Below, one piece after another: positions 44,755 through 53,675 of a DNA stretch of 64,000 nt. Source of the DNA: Catenisphaera adipataccumulans (GTDB lineage: Bacteria > Bacillota_I > Bacilli_A > Erysipelotrichales > Erysipelotrichaceae); contig NZ_JACHHK010000001.1 in NCBI RefSeq assembly GCF_014202755.1, positions 186,001-250,000 on the forward strand. Direction: 5' to 3'. The notes under the pieces were generated by a model. The model was given only the letters and a program-made list of their open reading frames with translations. It made no database searches and was not told the DNA's origin. The stretch's first letter is position 1, and each line of letters begins with the position of its first letter. A program made the translations under genes and the position numbers.

Positions 44755-46110
44755 CTATTTACTTGGCTCTTTATAGTAAATTTCTTTGTTTAATACACCT
44801 TCTTTGACACAAACGATCACATTGGTTGCCGCATCGCCGATCACATTCAGCGTAATAACAGCCATGCCCGGTAAATAATTCATCGCCAAGACCAGTGAAT
44901 AGCCGATCATGCACAATTCCGAGTTCAAACCTAAGCCCATCATGATAATATACACCATCGTCGTACCGGCAACCGGAATGGCCGGTGTACCCATGGCTGT
45001 ACAAATCGACAGGAACGCAGCTGTCACCAACATTGACGGCGTCACATCAATTCCCGCCGCGGTCGCAATAAACGTGATCGCGATCATGTGCATCGCTGTG
45101 GTACCGTTCATATTGACAGTCATACCGGTCGGCAGGATAAAGCTGGAAATTTCTTCCGAACAGCCTAATTCATCCACACAAGTCTTTGTATTTAATGGCA
45201 GCGTTGCAGCCGATGAATTGGTAGCCGCTGCGAACATACCCACTTTGAATACCTTCTTCATGAATGGAATCGGGTTTAATCGGGTGGTTAAGAAGATACC
45301 AATTGGGTAGATCGTGCTCACCAGGATCAGACTGACGACGATCGTCGTTGCCATCCATACAAATGTCGGTCCGATGTATTCCGTACCATAAACGGCCAAA
45401 GCGCGCGTGATCATGCAGAAGATCGCATACGGTCCGATGCGATTGATCAAAAAATTCAGATACATCTGGATCACATCATTTAAATTCTGGATCACGTTCT
45501 TCAGCGGATCACATTTCTCGCCCATGTGCGACATGCACAATCCTAAGATCAAGGCGACGACCACCACCGCTAAGATCGAGCTATTGGATGTAAAAGCTTC
45601 AAAAATATTGCTCGGGACGGCATTGATCAAAGTCACCAGCGGATTGTAGCTGTCCATCGTGGAAATTTCCGTTGCCTGGTTTGCCGGCAGATCCACAGAA
45701 AACCAGCCCATTGTCTTGACAAAATAGGCGGCCGTTCCTGCCAGTGCGGCAGCAACGACATAGAAACAAATGTAGGTTAAGAAAGTCTTTCCGGCAATGC
45801 GGCTCAGCTTTTTTGGATCGCCCAATGAGCAGATCGCCAACGACAGCGAAGTCAGCACCAACGGTACGATCGCCATCTGCAGTCCGCGCATAAACAGCTG
45901 ACTGACAATATAGAACAGGCCGATGCCTTCAAATCCTTTGGTTTCGGAAATGTCCTGGAACAAAACGGCATCCAGGACGCGCCATACGGAACTGGACGAG
46001 CCGCCCAGGGCATTGCGCAAGGCGATCATTAAAAATCCGCATACAAAACCCAGGCCGACTGCCCACATCATACGCCGTACGATTGAGGTCTTTTTTCGTT
46101 TCTCTTTCAT
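44755..46110 (-). CDS. Dicarboxylate/amino-acid:cation symporter (DAACS family)
   Basis: 451 residues with about eight spans plus re-entrant loops. Signatures: 'NSSAATLPLNTKTCVDELG' (serine-rich loop), 'SSFILPTGMTVNMNGTTAMHM', 'ITFIATAAGIDV' and 'GTPAIPVAGTTMVYIIMMGLGL'. It imports C4-dicarboxylates, glutamate or related acids with Na+ or H+. It lies between the aldo/keto reductase and DeoR genes of the ydj-like operon, where E. coli has none, so it may bring in an acidic substrate for the same pathway. Confidence 0.88.
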   Translation of the reverse strand: MKEKRKKTSIVRRMMWAVGLGFVCGFLMIALRNALGGSSSSVWRVLDAVLFQDISETKGFEGIGLFYIVSQLFMRGLQMAIVPLVLTSLSLAICSLGDPKKLSRIAGKTFLTYICFYVVAAALAGTAAYFVKTMGWFSVDLPANQATEISTMDSYNPLVTLINAVPSNIFEAFTSNSSILAVVVVALILGLCMSHMGEKCDPLKNVIQNLNDVIQMYLNFLINRIGPYAIFCMITRALAVYGTEYIGPTFVWMATTIVVSLILVSTIYPIGIFLTTRLNPIPFMKKVFKVGMFAAATNSSAATLPLNTKTCVDELGCSEEISSFILPTGMTVNMNGTTAMHMIAITFIATAAGIDVTPSMLVTAAFLSICTAMGTPAIPVAGTTMVYIIMMGLGLNSELCMIGYSLVLAMNYLPGMAVITLNVIGDAATNVIVCVKEGVLNKEIYYKEPSK

Positions 46111-46149
46111 TTACTGCTCCTTTTTCGCACGACATCCTTCCTTTTTATT

Positions 46150-47136
46150 CTATCGATCCAATGCTTCCGCCATTGCGCGCATCTTCTTGTTGTCTTCTTC
46201 CGACAATACGATGTCTGCCGCTACGGCGTTCATCTTTACCTCATCCGGTGTCGTAGCTCCGGTCAGTAGGTTGATGGAGGATCCTTGGTTCATGATCCAA
46301 GCCAGGCATAATGCCGGAATCGATGCGTTGTATTTTTCTGCCAGCGGCTTCCATGCATCCAACATATCGATGACTCGTTCCATGTTGCCCGGCTGCCACC
46401 ATTTCTTATTGGCACGCGCATTACCTGGTTCCGGACGATAATCTTTTGAAATGGTTCCAGTCAGCAGACCTTGTTCCAGTGGGGAATACGCCTGCATCGT
46501 GATCTTGTTTTCCACGCATAACGGAATCAATTCTTTTTCAACTGCACGATCCAATACACTGTATTTGCCTTGTACCAGATCCAGCTCACAGTATTTCAGA
46601 TATTCCTTGATCTGATCAATGCTGACGTTCGCTGCACCGATGGCACGGATCTTGCCTTCTTTTTTCAGCTCGTTCAAGGTTTCGACCGTATCTTTGATCG
46701 GTGTTTCGAACGGCGGCACGGACGGCCAGTGTGTCATATACAAATCGATGTGGTCTGTCTGCAGACGTTCCAATGACTCCTCTACTTCCAGACGGATCGA
46801 TTCCGGTGTCAGCAGTTTATACAGCTGACGGTCGCCGACTTTGTTCCAAGGCGTTCCCTTCCGGGTCCAGACGACCCCGCATTTGGTGACCAATACGACC
46901 TTGTCACGATCAACCTTTTTCAATGCTTTCCCGACGATGCGTTCACTGTTGCCGAAATTGTATCCCGGTGCCGTATCGATCAAGTTGATGCCCTGATTGA
47001 CCGCTTCTACGATCGTATCAATGCAGCGCTGTTCATCTAAGTCGCCGCTCCATGCCGGTCCGCCGCCGATGGCCCACGTACCTAATCCCATCTTGGACAC
47101 TTGAATGCCCGAACTTCCTAACTCTTCGTATCTCAT
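46150..47136 (-). CDS. Aldo/keto reductase (YdjG-like)
   Basis: 328 residues of AKR barrel: 'NLIDTAPGYNFGNSERIVGKAL' (catalytic Asp and Tyr), 'LVTKCGVVWTRKG' (Lys), 'DLYMTHWPSVPPFETPI' (His) and 'AYSPLEQGLLTG'. In E. coli the same position (ydjG) is held by an NADH-dependent reductase of small aldehydes such as methylglyoxal. Here it would reduce an aldehyde released by the aldolase; the exact substrate is unknown. It lies 15 bases after the kinase gene. Confidence 0.9.
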   Translation of the reverse strand: MRYEELGSSGIQVSKMGLGTWAIGGGPAWSGDLDEQRCIDTIVEAVNQGINLIDTAPGYNFGNSERIVGKALKKVDRDKVVLVTKCGVVWTRKGTPWNKVGDRQLYKLLTPESIRLEVEESLERLQTDHIDLYMTHWPSVPPFETPIKDTVETLNELKKEGKIRAIGAANVSIDQIKEYLKYCELDLVQGKYSVLDRAVEKELIPLCVENKITMQAYSPLEQGLLTGTISKDYRPEPGNARANKKWWQPGNMERVIDMLDAWKPLAEKYNASIPALCLAWIMNQGSSINLLTGATTPDEVKMNAVAADIVLSEEDNKKMRAMAEALDR

Positions 47137-47151
47137 CTTGATTCCTTCCTT

Positions 47152-48120
47152 CTATTTCGTAATGTTGTACTGACGGCGATATTCTGCCAGACGTTCGTCA
47201 AACATGGCACGGTTTTTCAAACCGGCCGTTGCCCCGATGCTTTGAATAGCGATCGAAGCTGCAACATTGCCGTACTGGCCGCATTCTTCTACGCTCTTTC
47301 CCTCCAACAAGCCGGTAATAAAACCGGATGCGAAGTTGTCTCCGGCACCGATGGTGTCCAGTGCAGTGATGCCTTTGACAGCCGGCACGATCAGATTGGT
47401 GCCGTCACTGCCGTAAATAAAGACACCGCGTTTGCCAATTTTAATGACGGCATGTTTTACACCGTAGGAAATGATCTTTTTGGCCACTTTTTCTAAATCG
47501 GTTTCACCGGTCATCAGCTGTGCTTCATCCACATTTGGGAAGAAGTAATCTACATAACTCAGCGCTTCCTTGAAACCATCAAAGGTTTCCTGCAGCCGCG
47601 GTTTGATCATATCTGCGACAATGATCATGCCGGCTTCTTTTGCCTTACGGAAGATCTTGACCAAAGCATCGTTATCCAGCAGCGGATTGTTGAAAAAGCT
47701 TGCCAAGGAAAGGATCTTTGCCTGCGGGATCAGATCGAGATCAACATCATCGATATTCATCTTCCACAAACTGCCGTTTAAATTCGTGATGAACGTCCGT
47801 TCACCGTTGGCTGTGACCAAGCCAATATTGATGGATGTGTCCACGCCGGGACGCAGCACGACCCCTGTATGATCGATGCCTTCTTTTTCACAATGTTCCA
47901 CGATGTATTTACCGACCGCATCATCACCGGCCATACTGATGAGGCCGACCTTATGACCGAGCCGGGAAATGATCGTGCTTTCGTTGATGGCATCGCCGCC
48001 GATGGTCATCGAGATCTGCTCCAGCGGATACGACTCAATATCGAAGACATTCTTACTGACGGGTGTCAGCGGAATGTCTACAATTGCCGCACCGACACAA
48101 ATGACGTCGAGCGATTTCAT
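47152..48120 (-). CDS. PfkB-family sugar kinase (YdjH-like)
   Basis: 322 residues from the ATG at 48120, one base after the aldolase stop; a longer upstream frame is only the aldolase gene read out of frame. PfkB signatures: 'GGDAINESTIISRLGHKVGLISMAGDD' at the N-terminus and 'DTIGAGDNFASGFITGLLEG' (catalytic Asp) at the C-terminus. The opening 'LDVICVGAAIVDIPL' is strongly like E. coli YdjH as I remember it. It phosphorylates a ketose or keto-sugar acid before aldol cleavage. Confidence 0.9.
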   Translation of the reverse strand: MKSLDVICVGAAIVDIPLTPVSKNVFDIESYPLEQISMTIGGDAINESTIISRLGHKVGLISMAGDDAVGKYIVEHCEKEGIDHTGVVLRPGVDTSINIGLVTANGERTFITNLNGSLWKMNIDDVDLDLIPQAKILSLASFFNNPLLDNDALVKIFRKAKEAGMIIVADMIKPRLQETFDGFKEALSYVDYFFPNVDEAQLMTGETDLEKVAKKIISYGVKHAVIKIGKRGVFIYGSDGTNLIVPAVKGITALDTIGAGDNFASGFITGLLEGKSVEECGQYGNVAASIAIQSIGATAGLKNRAMFDERLAEYRRQYNITK

Positions 48121-48121
48121 A

Positions 48122-48958
48122 TTAGTTTGCCTTGCCGTCGTCTCCAAATAAGCGAATCTTATACAGAGCGCGCTCTTTAATGGCAGCCCGTACCGCACGT
48201 TCCAGTTCCAGGAATGGCTTGTCGGTATTTTTATTGATGGCTTCCATCGCTGCCTGGCACAATTCTGTATGAATATTGATCTTGGCGATTCCCAATGAAA
48301 TGCACTTTCGGATATCTTCATCTCCGATACCGCTGGCACCGTGCAGGACCAACGGCACGTCGACTGCATCGCGGCAGGCCTTGACGACATCGAAGTTCAG
48401 TTTCGGTTCTGAACTATAGACACCGTGCACATTGCCGATCGCAACAGCCAAAGAATCACAGCCCGTACGTTCAACAAATTCTGCCGCCTGGCTCGGGTCT
48501 GTGTACTTATAACCGCTCAATGCTTCTTCATAAACTGTTTCATTGCCGACATGGCCCAGTTCTGCTTCTACCGGGATACCCAGCGGATGGAAATAATCCA
48601 CAGCTGTTTTGATTTCTTTGATGTTTTCTTCAAACGGCAGGGCCGAAGCATCCCGCATCACGGAGTTCATGCCGTGATTATAGGCATTCTGGATGATTTC
48701 CATGCTGCGGCCATGATCCCAGTGACAAATCACCGGTACGCTGGCTGCTTTGGCCATCGATACCATCATGTTGGAGAAATCCTCAAACGATGTGTTGCCG
48801 ACAAAACCGGTTCCGAATGAAATGATGATCGGTGCTTTTGCTTCTTCCGCTGCATCGATTACGCCCATCAGCATTTCTGCATTCCATACATTAAAATGCG
48901 GAATGGCATATTTACCTTCTTTTGCTTTGTTTTCCCAATAACGAATATCCGCTAACAT
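48122..48958 (-). CDS. Class II aldolase (YdjI-like)
   Basis: 278 residues. Zinc ligands and catalytic residues: 'HWDHGRS' near 80, 'EAELGHVGNE' near 132, 'NVHGVYSSEPKL', 'LHGASGIGDEDIRKC' and 'IAKINIHTEL'. The opening 'MLADIRYWENKAKEGKYAIP' and 'HFNVWNAEMLMGVIDAAEEAK' correspond closely to E. coli YdjI, better than to FbaA or GatY. It should cleave a ketose-1-phosphate into DHAP and an aldehyde; YdjI's physiological substrate is unsettled. Confidence 0.92.
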   Translation of the reverse strand: MLADIRYWENKAKEGKYAIPHFNVWNAEMLMGVIDAAEEAKAPIIISFGTGFVGNTSFEDFSNMMVSMAKAASVPVICHWDHGRSMEIIQNAYNHGMNSVMRDASALPFEENIKEIKTAVDYFHPLGIPVEAELGHVGNETVYEEALSGYKYTDPSQAAEFVERTGCDSLAVAIGNVHGVYSSEPKLNFDVVKACRDAVDVPLVLHGASGIGDEDIRKCISLGIAKINIHTELCQAAMEAINKNTDKPFLELERAVRAAIKERALYKIRLFGDDGKAN

Positions 48959-48976
48959 ATCTATGTTCCACCCTTT

Positions 48977-50032
48977 CTATTCATCGCCGGCGATCTTGAT
49001 GACCCCTTTGACCATATTTGCTTTCTTTTCCGGATCGATGGCTTCGCTGAATGCTTTCTGTACATCTTCAAACGGATAGACATTCGTCACCATGTCCTTG
49101 ACATTGAATTTACCCGTTGCGATGGCTTCGATCGTCTGCGGGTAGTTGTTGCAGTAACGGAACGAAGTCTGGATCGTGACTTCACGGTTGATCTTCAGGA
49201 AATCGATCGGTACCGGTTTGGACTGCGTGCCGACCATCATGATCTTGCCGCCGCGGGCAACCACCTGAACGGCCTGATTGGCTGTAAAGGCAGAACCAGC
49301 ACATTCAAAGACCAGATCTACACCGTGATCTCCAAAGTTTTCTTCACTGCGTAAAACTTCCACCGCATTTTCATCCTTGCCGTTGATGACTGCTTTCGCA
49401 CCAAGTTTCAATGCCAGATCCAGGCGTTTCTGCAGAACATCGACAACGGTAATATCCGTCGCGCCCAACGAACGGCAGGCCTGCAAAGTCATCAGACCGA
49501 TCGTTCCGCCGCCGAAGATCACGATGTGGCTGCCTAATGTTGCACCGCCTAAGATGGCCGCATGCATACCGACGGAAGCTGGTTCCACCAAAGCGCCTTC
49601 CATCAGGCTCATGCCTTCCGGCAGCGGGTAGCACCATTCTTCCGGATGTGTCATATATTCTGTCAGCGCACCGCGGTAATTCGGCTGCGTGGCCATGAAA
49701 TCAACATCCGGGCAGATATTATAGCGTCCGGTCCGGCAGTATTCACACGTATCATCCGGTACACCCGGTTCAACGATGACCTGATCACCGACTTTGAATT
49801 TCTTGACATCTTTGCCGACTTTGACAACGGTGCCGGCCAGTTCATGGCCCAGACCAATTTCCTGGTTCGGATCTTTCGGAGGAATAAAAGGACCGAACTC
49901 AAAGCCGTGAATGTCGCTGCCGCACATACCGACGTAAGCGACTTTAATTAATACTTCATGGTCATTTGGTTCCGGGATCGGAGCTTCTTTGATGACCATT
50001 TTTTTAGGATGTTCTAAGATTGCTTTTTTCAT
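48977..50032 (-). CDS. Zinc-dependent medium-chain dehydrogenase (YdjJ-like)
   Basis: 351 residues: catalytic zinc region 'CGSDIHGFE' and 'GLGHELAGTVVKVG', structural zinc 'EPGVPDDTCEYCRTGRYNICP', Rossmann 'VIFGGGTIGLMTLQACRSLGA'. This is the sorbitol/threonine dehydrogenase group. It would oxidise a polyol or sugar hydroxyl to a ketone with NAD+. The gene keeps the ydjJ position next to the aldolase (18-base gap). Confidence 0.9.
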   Translation of the reverse strand: MKKAILEHPKKMVIKEAPIPEPNDHEVLIKVAYVGMCGSDIHGFEFGPFIPPKDPNQEIGLGHELAGTVVKVGKDVKKFKVGDQVIVEPGVPDDTCEYCRTGRYNICPDVDFMATQPNYRGALTEYMTHPEEWCYPLPEGMSLMEGALVEPASVGMHAAILGGATLGSHIVIFGGGTIGLMTLQACRSLGATDITVVDVLQKRLDLALKLGAKAVINGKDENAVEVLRSEENFGDHGVDLVFECAGSAFTANQAVQVVARGGKIMMVGTQSKPVPIDFLKINREVTIQTSFRYCNNYPQTIEAIATGKFNVKDMVTNVYPFEDVQKAFSEAIDPEKKANMVKGVIKIAGDE

Positions 50033-50060
50033 ATTATTTTCTTCTTTCTATCTATGAAAA

Positions 50061-50131
50061 CCATCGGATACAGGCGGTAAATACATGGATTCTAAATACT
50101 GGAAAGGAATTGAACTTGCCTGTATCGATGG
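50061..50131. promoter_or_regulatory. Long hairpin between MFS and dehydrogenase genes
   Basis: CCATCGGATACAGGC (50061-50075) pairs with GCCTGTATCGATGG (50118-50131), one bulge, loop of 42 bases, no T-run. Probably an mRNA processing or stability element that sets relative expression within the operon. Confidence 0.5.
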
Positions 50132-50142
50132 ATTTCGGTTTA

Positions 50143-51528
50143 TTAATCGACGTTTCCGATATCTTCAACGGATTCACCGCGGGTCTCGACGCCTAAGAAT
50201 GCAACACCGATCGCGATGATCGCAGCGACGATGGCCAGCAGAACGAAGACATAACTGGAACTCTGGGCTGCCAGCGCTGTTACTAAGAATGGGAAGAAAA
50301 CGTTGCTGACACGTCCCATCGCATTACAGAAACCTGAACCGGACATCTTTGCCGAGGTCGGCCACATTTCCGGTACATATACAGCACTCGCGTAGCAGAC
50401 ATACATATAGATGATCGTGTTCATCAGGAACATCAAGACGATCAATCCGGTCATTCCGACCCAGCCGTTCATGGTCGCCATACCGATGATGATACCGAAG
50501 CCGGCCATGCCGATCAGTAAGAGGATTCCCATTTTCTTCCGCGGTACTTTATCCATGATCAAGGAAGCGATAAAGATGCCGAACGGTGCACCGAATAAGC
50601 CGAATACTGTCATGAACTGCGACTGTGAAGTATCATAGCCAAGTCCGGAAAGCAGCGACGGCATCCAGTTCATCAAGGTATACTGAATAGTGTTCATACC
50701 GATCAGAACCAACGAACCGACAATGGTGCGGCGCAGCAGTTTGCCATGGAACAAAGCACGATACGGCAGACGTTTTACCGGTGCCGGTTCGGCTTCGATC
50801 GGCGGCAGCGGCTTGCCAGTTTCGGCTTCGATTTCTTTTTCAACTGCTGTAACGATCGCATCGGCTTCTTCCACACGACCCTGGCTTTCCAGCCAACGCG
50901 GACTTTCTGGGAATTTTTTCCAGATCAGGATCGTTGCGATGATCGATAAGATCGACGGGATCATAAATTCCACACGCCAGTTCAAATCATAATCCATGCC
51001 GGACATGATCAGCAGCAGTGCGATCAAGTTGCAGATTGGATGCGCCCAGTTGCCGATAAAGGAGGTACGGCTTGACCAAGTTCCGCGGTTGCGGCCCGGA
51101 ACATATTCCGTAAATCCGGCAAACAAGACAACCAACAATGCACCCAGCGCAAATCCTTGCAGCAGACGGAATACGTATAATACGTAGACATTCGGTGACA
51201 AGGCAGCACCGATCATCACGATGATGTGCATGATCTCATAGACGATGATCGAACGTTTCCGGCCGATCTTATCGCCGATCGGACCGCCGATCAGTGCGCC
51301 GAACAATTGGCCCACCGTATAGGTCGTTCCCCATAAAGCCAGCAGCGTCGTGCCTGGTTTCAGCCAGTGCAGTTCATTCAGCAGAATATTTTGTACGGCT
51401 CCGCCGATACCGTTTGACCAGCATACCAACAAGGCAAATGCGGTTACCAGCCACATTTTTGTATGCCAGCGTGAATTCGGCAGGCGGTCCAGCCGCGCGC
51501 CGATATTCGCTCCCTTTGTTTCGTTCAT
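50143..51528 (-). CDS. MFS sugar transporter (YdjK/YdjE-like)
   Basis: 461 residues, 12 spans. MFS loop motifs: 'GGPIGDKIGRKRSIIVYEI' after helix 2 and 'PESPRWLESQGRVEEADAI' at the central loop, as in sugar-porter relatives. The C-terminal 'GVETRGESVEDIG' fits the same group. It probably imports the pathway's sugar, polyol or sugar acid with a proton. Same operon position as ydjK. Confidence 0.9.
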   Translation of the reverse strand: MNETKGANIGARLDRLPNSRWHTKMWLVTAFALLVCWSNGIGGAVQNILLNELHWLKPGTTLLALWGTTYTVGQLFGALIGGPIGDKIGRKRSIIVYEIMHIIVMIGAALSPNVYVLYVFRLLQGFALGALLVVLFAGFTEYVPGRNRGTWSSRTSFIGNWAHPICNLIALLLIMSGMDYDLNWRVEFMIPSILSIIATILIWKKFPESPRWLESQGRVEEADAIVTAVEKEIEAETGKPLPPIEAEPAPVKRLPYRALFHGKLLRRTIVGSLVLIGMNTIQYTLMNWMPSLLSGLGYDTSQSQFMTVFGLFGAPFGIFIASLIMDKVPRKKMGILLLIGMAGFGIIIGMATMNGWVGMTGLIVLMFLMNTIIYMYVCYASAVYVPEMWPTSAKMSGSGFCNAMGRVSNVFFPFLVTALAAQSSSYVFVLLAIVAAIIAIGVAFLGVETRGESVEDIGNVD

Positions 51529-51546
51529 TCTGTAAATTCTCCTTCT

Positions 51547-52233
51547 TTAATGATTTAATGCTTGATCCACTTCGTGCTCCATGATGTCCCAGGCCTTTTC
51601 AATATCCGGATCTTTATTCCATAATGCCGGCGGACCTAAAACAACAACGTCGGCACCCGCTTCATATAGCGGCCGATAGATATCTTTATTCATGGAACCG
51701 TCCGCTTCGATCAGGAAATCCAGTCCCTGTTCTTTGCGCCAGCGTGCCAACGTGCGGATCTTGTCATACATTGGTTCGATGACCTTCTGACCGGCATAGC
51801 CGGCATCCACGATCATGATGGTCACTTTTGACAACAGCGGCAGATAATAACGGATGGCATCCAGGGAAGAAGCCGGGTTCAGTGCAACACCGGCTTTGCA
51901 TCCCAGGCTGCGGATCTTATTGAAGGTGACAAATGCATCGCTTTCAATGCAGTCGGTATGCGGCGTGATGTAAGCCGCACCGGCTTTGGCGCATTCTTCA
52001 AGGATCCACTGCGGATGTTTGACCATCAGATGCGCATCCATCGGTGTGGATACATGTGGTTTTAATGCCTGCATGAAATCCGGACCGATGCTGTAGGTTT
52101 TTACATAATTGCCGTCTTTGATGTCAATGTGCAGAAAGTCCGCCCGCTGATCGATGTATTCGACTTGATGCGCAAAATCAAACAAGTCGCAGCATCCCAT
52201 CGACGGGGCTAACAGTAGTTTCTTTTCCGCCAT
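51547..52233 (-). CDS. Ribulose-/allulose-phosphate 3-epimerase family protein
   Basis: 228 residues of the RPE barrel: 'LAPSMGCCDLFDF', metal-binding 'FLHIDIKDGNYV', 'PMDAHLMVKHP', 'IMIVDAGYAGQ' and 'DFLIEADGSMN', the phosphate-binding loop near 'VVLGPPALWN'. It looks nearer to allulose-6-phosphate epimerase (AlsE) than to housekeeping Rpe. This step is not in the E. coli ydj cluster and implies inversion at C3 of a phosphorylated ketose here. Confidence 0.85.
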   Translation of the reverse strand: MAEKKLLLAPSMGCCDLFDFAHQVEYIDQRADFLHIDIKDGNYVKTYSIGPDFMQALKPHVSTPMDAHLMVKHPQWILEECAKAGAAYITPHTDCIESDAFVTFNKIRSLGCKAGVALNPASSLDAIRYYLPLLSKVTIMIVDAGYAGQKVIEPMYDKIRTLARWRKEQGLDFLIEADGSMNKDIYRPLYEAGADVVVLGPPALWNKDPDIEKAWDIMEHEVDQALNH

Positions 52234-52235
52234 GA

Positions 52236-53396
52236 TCAGAATTCGTAATCGTTCGGTGTTGCTTCTTCACCGTATTCTGCAACGTCTTTATCGTCTTCGT
52301 CATAATGGAAGATGACCTTGACAGCAGATTTGTCAGCCATGGCTTTGAAGCCTTCTTTCCATTGCGACAGACCCAAACGATGTGTGATCATCGGCTGTAC
52401 CTGGACAGCGCCGCTCTTCAGCAGACGGATGCATTCACGCCATGAAGTAGAATCATATGCCTGATGGCCGATGATGCTTTTATTCATTTCCGTAATATTA
52501 TTGATCGAGAATTCCAACGGTTTGAAGCCCATGCCGACACGGACCACTTCGCCGTTCGGGCGTAACATTTCCAGTGCCTGCTTCATCGCAATATTGGCAC
52601 CGGAACATTCAATGACCAGGCCTAAGTTATCGCGTCCGCAGATCTCCAGGCAGCGTTTCACAACATCTTCTTTGGAGCCATTGACACAATGAGTTGCACC
52701 GACCTGACGGGCAATCGGGAAACGCGTTTCCACATCTTCCTGCAAACCGACCATCACGATGTTGACGGCACCCATGATGCGGGCAATCTGAACGGAGAAT
52801 AATCCCAGCGGACCGGTACCGAAGACAACAACATCCTGACCTGGCAGCAGGCTGGACTGCTGAGCAACTGCTTTATAAGCATTGGCAATCGGATCCAATA
52901 CAGCTGCTTCTTCGTATTTCACACCTTCCGGAATTTCCCAGATCGCATGCGGATGCAGTTTCAAGATACCGCCCGGGATCTTTGCATATTTTGTGAATCC
53001 GCCGGAACCGCCGAATACTTTGTAATTATGATCCAGTCCCAGTCCGCTGCGATGTTCACATAACATGAAGTCGCCGCGTTCGCAGGCCGGACATTTGCCG
53101 CACGCCTGACCGCTGTTATCCGAAACAACACGCTGACCGACTTTCCAGTCTTTGACGTTTTCACCGACTTTGACGATGACGCCGGAGAATTCATGGCCGC
53201 GGATCGAATCCAATTCTTGAGAATGATTTTCATTGTTCAGATCTGCGTACCAGTGTTTCATATCAGCACCGCAGATCGCGGCTGCCTTTAATTTGATAAT
53301 GATGTCATCCGGACCGCATACCGGAGCTTCCAGATCAATGTAATGGTATCCACCAAATTCACCTTGATCACTGCAATAACGAGTTAATGCTTTCAT
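52236..53396 (-). CDS. Zinc-dependent medium-chain dehydrogenase (YdjL-like)
   Basis: 386 residues: 'CGADMKHWY' and 'IRGHEFSGVIVKVGENV' (catalytic zinc), 'DNSGQACGKCPACERGDFMLC' contains the structural-zinc cysteines, Rossmann 'VVFGTGPLGLFSVQIARIMGA'. First gene of the operon, with ydjL as positional counterpart. GAGGAAATC precedes the ATG. It probably performs the first oxidation of the imported polyol. Confidence 0.9.
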   Translation of the reverse strand: MKALTRYCSDQGEFGGYHYIDLEAPVCGPDDIIIKLKAAAICGADMKHWYADLNNENHSQELDSIRGHEFSGVIVKVGENVKDWKVGQRVVSDNSGQACGKCPACERGDFMLCEHRSGLGLDHNYKVFGGSGGFTKYAKIPGGILKLHPHAIWEIPEGVKYEEAAVLDPIANAYKAVAQQSSLLPGQDVVVFGTGPLGLFSVQIARIMGAVNIVMVGLQEDVETRFPIARQVGATHCVNGSKEDVVKRCLEICGRDNLGLVIECSGANIAMKQALEMLRPNGEVVRVGMGFKPLEFSINNITEMNKSIIGHQAYDSTSWRECIRLLKSGAVQVQPMITHRLGLSQWKEGFKAMADKSAVKVIFHYDEDDKDVAEYGEEATPNDYEF

Positions 53397-53473
53397 GATT
53401 TCCTCCTTTTTGGTTCTGTCTTTGATTCAGAAACCGTTTTCATTCTTTGCAATTTCATAGTACACCACAATTC

Positions 53474-53507
53474 CTTTGAAATCAACATTTATTTATTTAT
53501 TTCAAAG
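53474..53507. promoter_or_regulatory. Inverted repeat upstream of the ydj-like operon (DeoR operator candidate)
   Basis: CTTTGAAAT (53474-53482) and ATTTCAAAG (53499-53507) are perfect inverses 16 bases apart, in an AT-rich leader that also has further TTTGCAAT and TTTCAAA copies (53446-53456, 53560-53568, 53583-53589). TTTCAAA/TTTGAAA-type repeats are common DeoR-family sites. Confidence 0.55.
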
Positions 53508-53596
53508 ATTTATTACAAATTATTTTTCTATATCGCTTACTTTATATGTAATATTCTTTGCAATCAAACATTGTTTTTGCCCGTTTCAAACATTAA

Positions 53597-53662
53597 AAAG
53601 CGGATATTCCTTTTGAATATCCGCTTTATTTCAAAAAAAACAGCCTGCCGCATCGCGGCAGG
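53597..53662. terminator. Two hairpins separating the ydj-like operon from the camS cluster
   Basis: AAGCGGATATTC/GAATATCCGCTT (53598-53626) is a near-perfect bidirectional stem. CCTGCCGC/GCGGCAGG (53644-53662) is followed on the minus strand by eight T and ends the 53676-54248 gene. Confidence 0.88.
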
Positions 53663-53675
53663 ACTGTCCTGCTTG

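Noticed and set aside
48121-48390. Long N-terminal extension of the PfkB kinase
   Set aside because: These codons lie inside the aldolase gene in another frame and lack kinase similarity; the ATG at 48120 fits family length.
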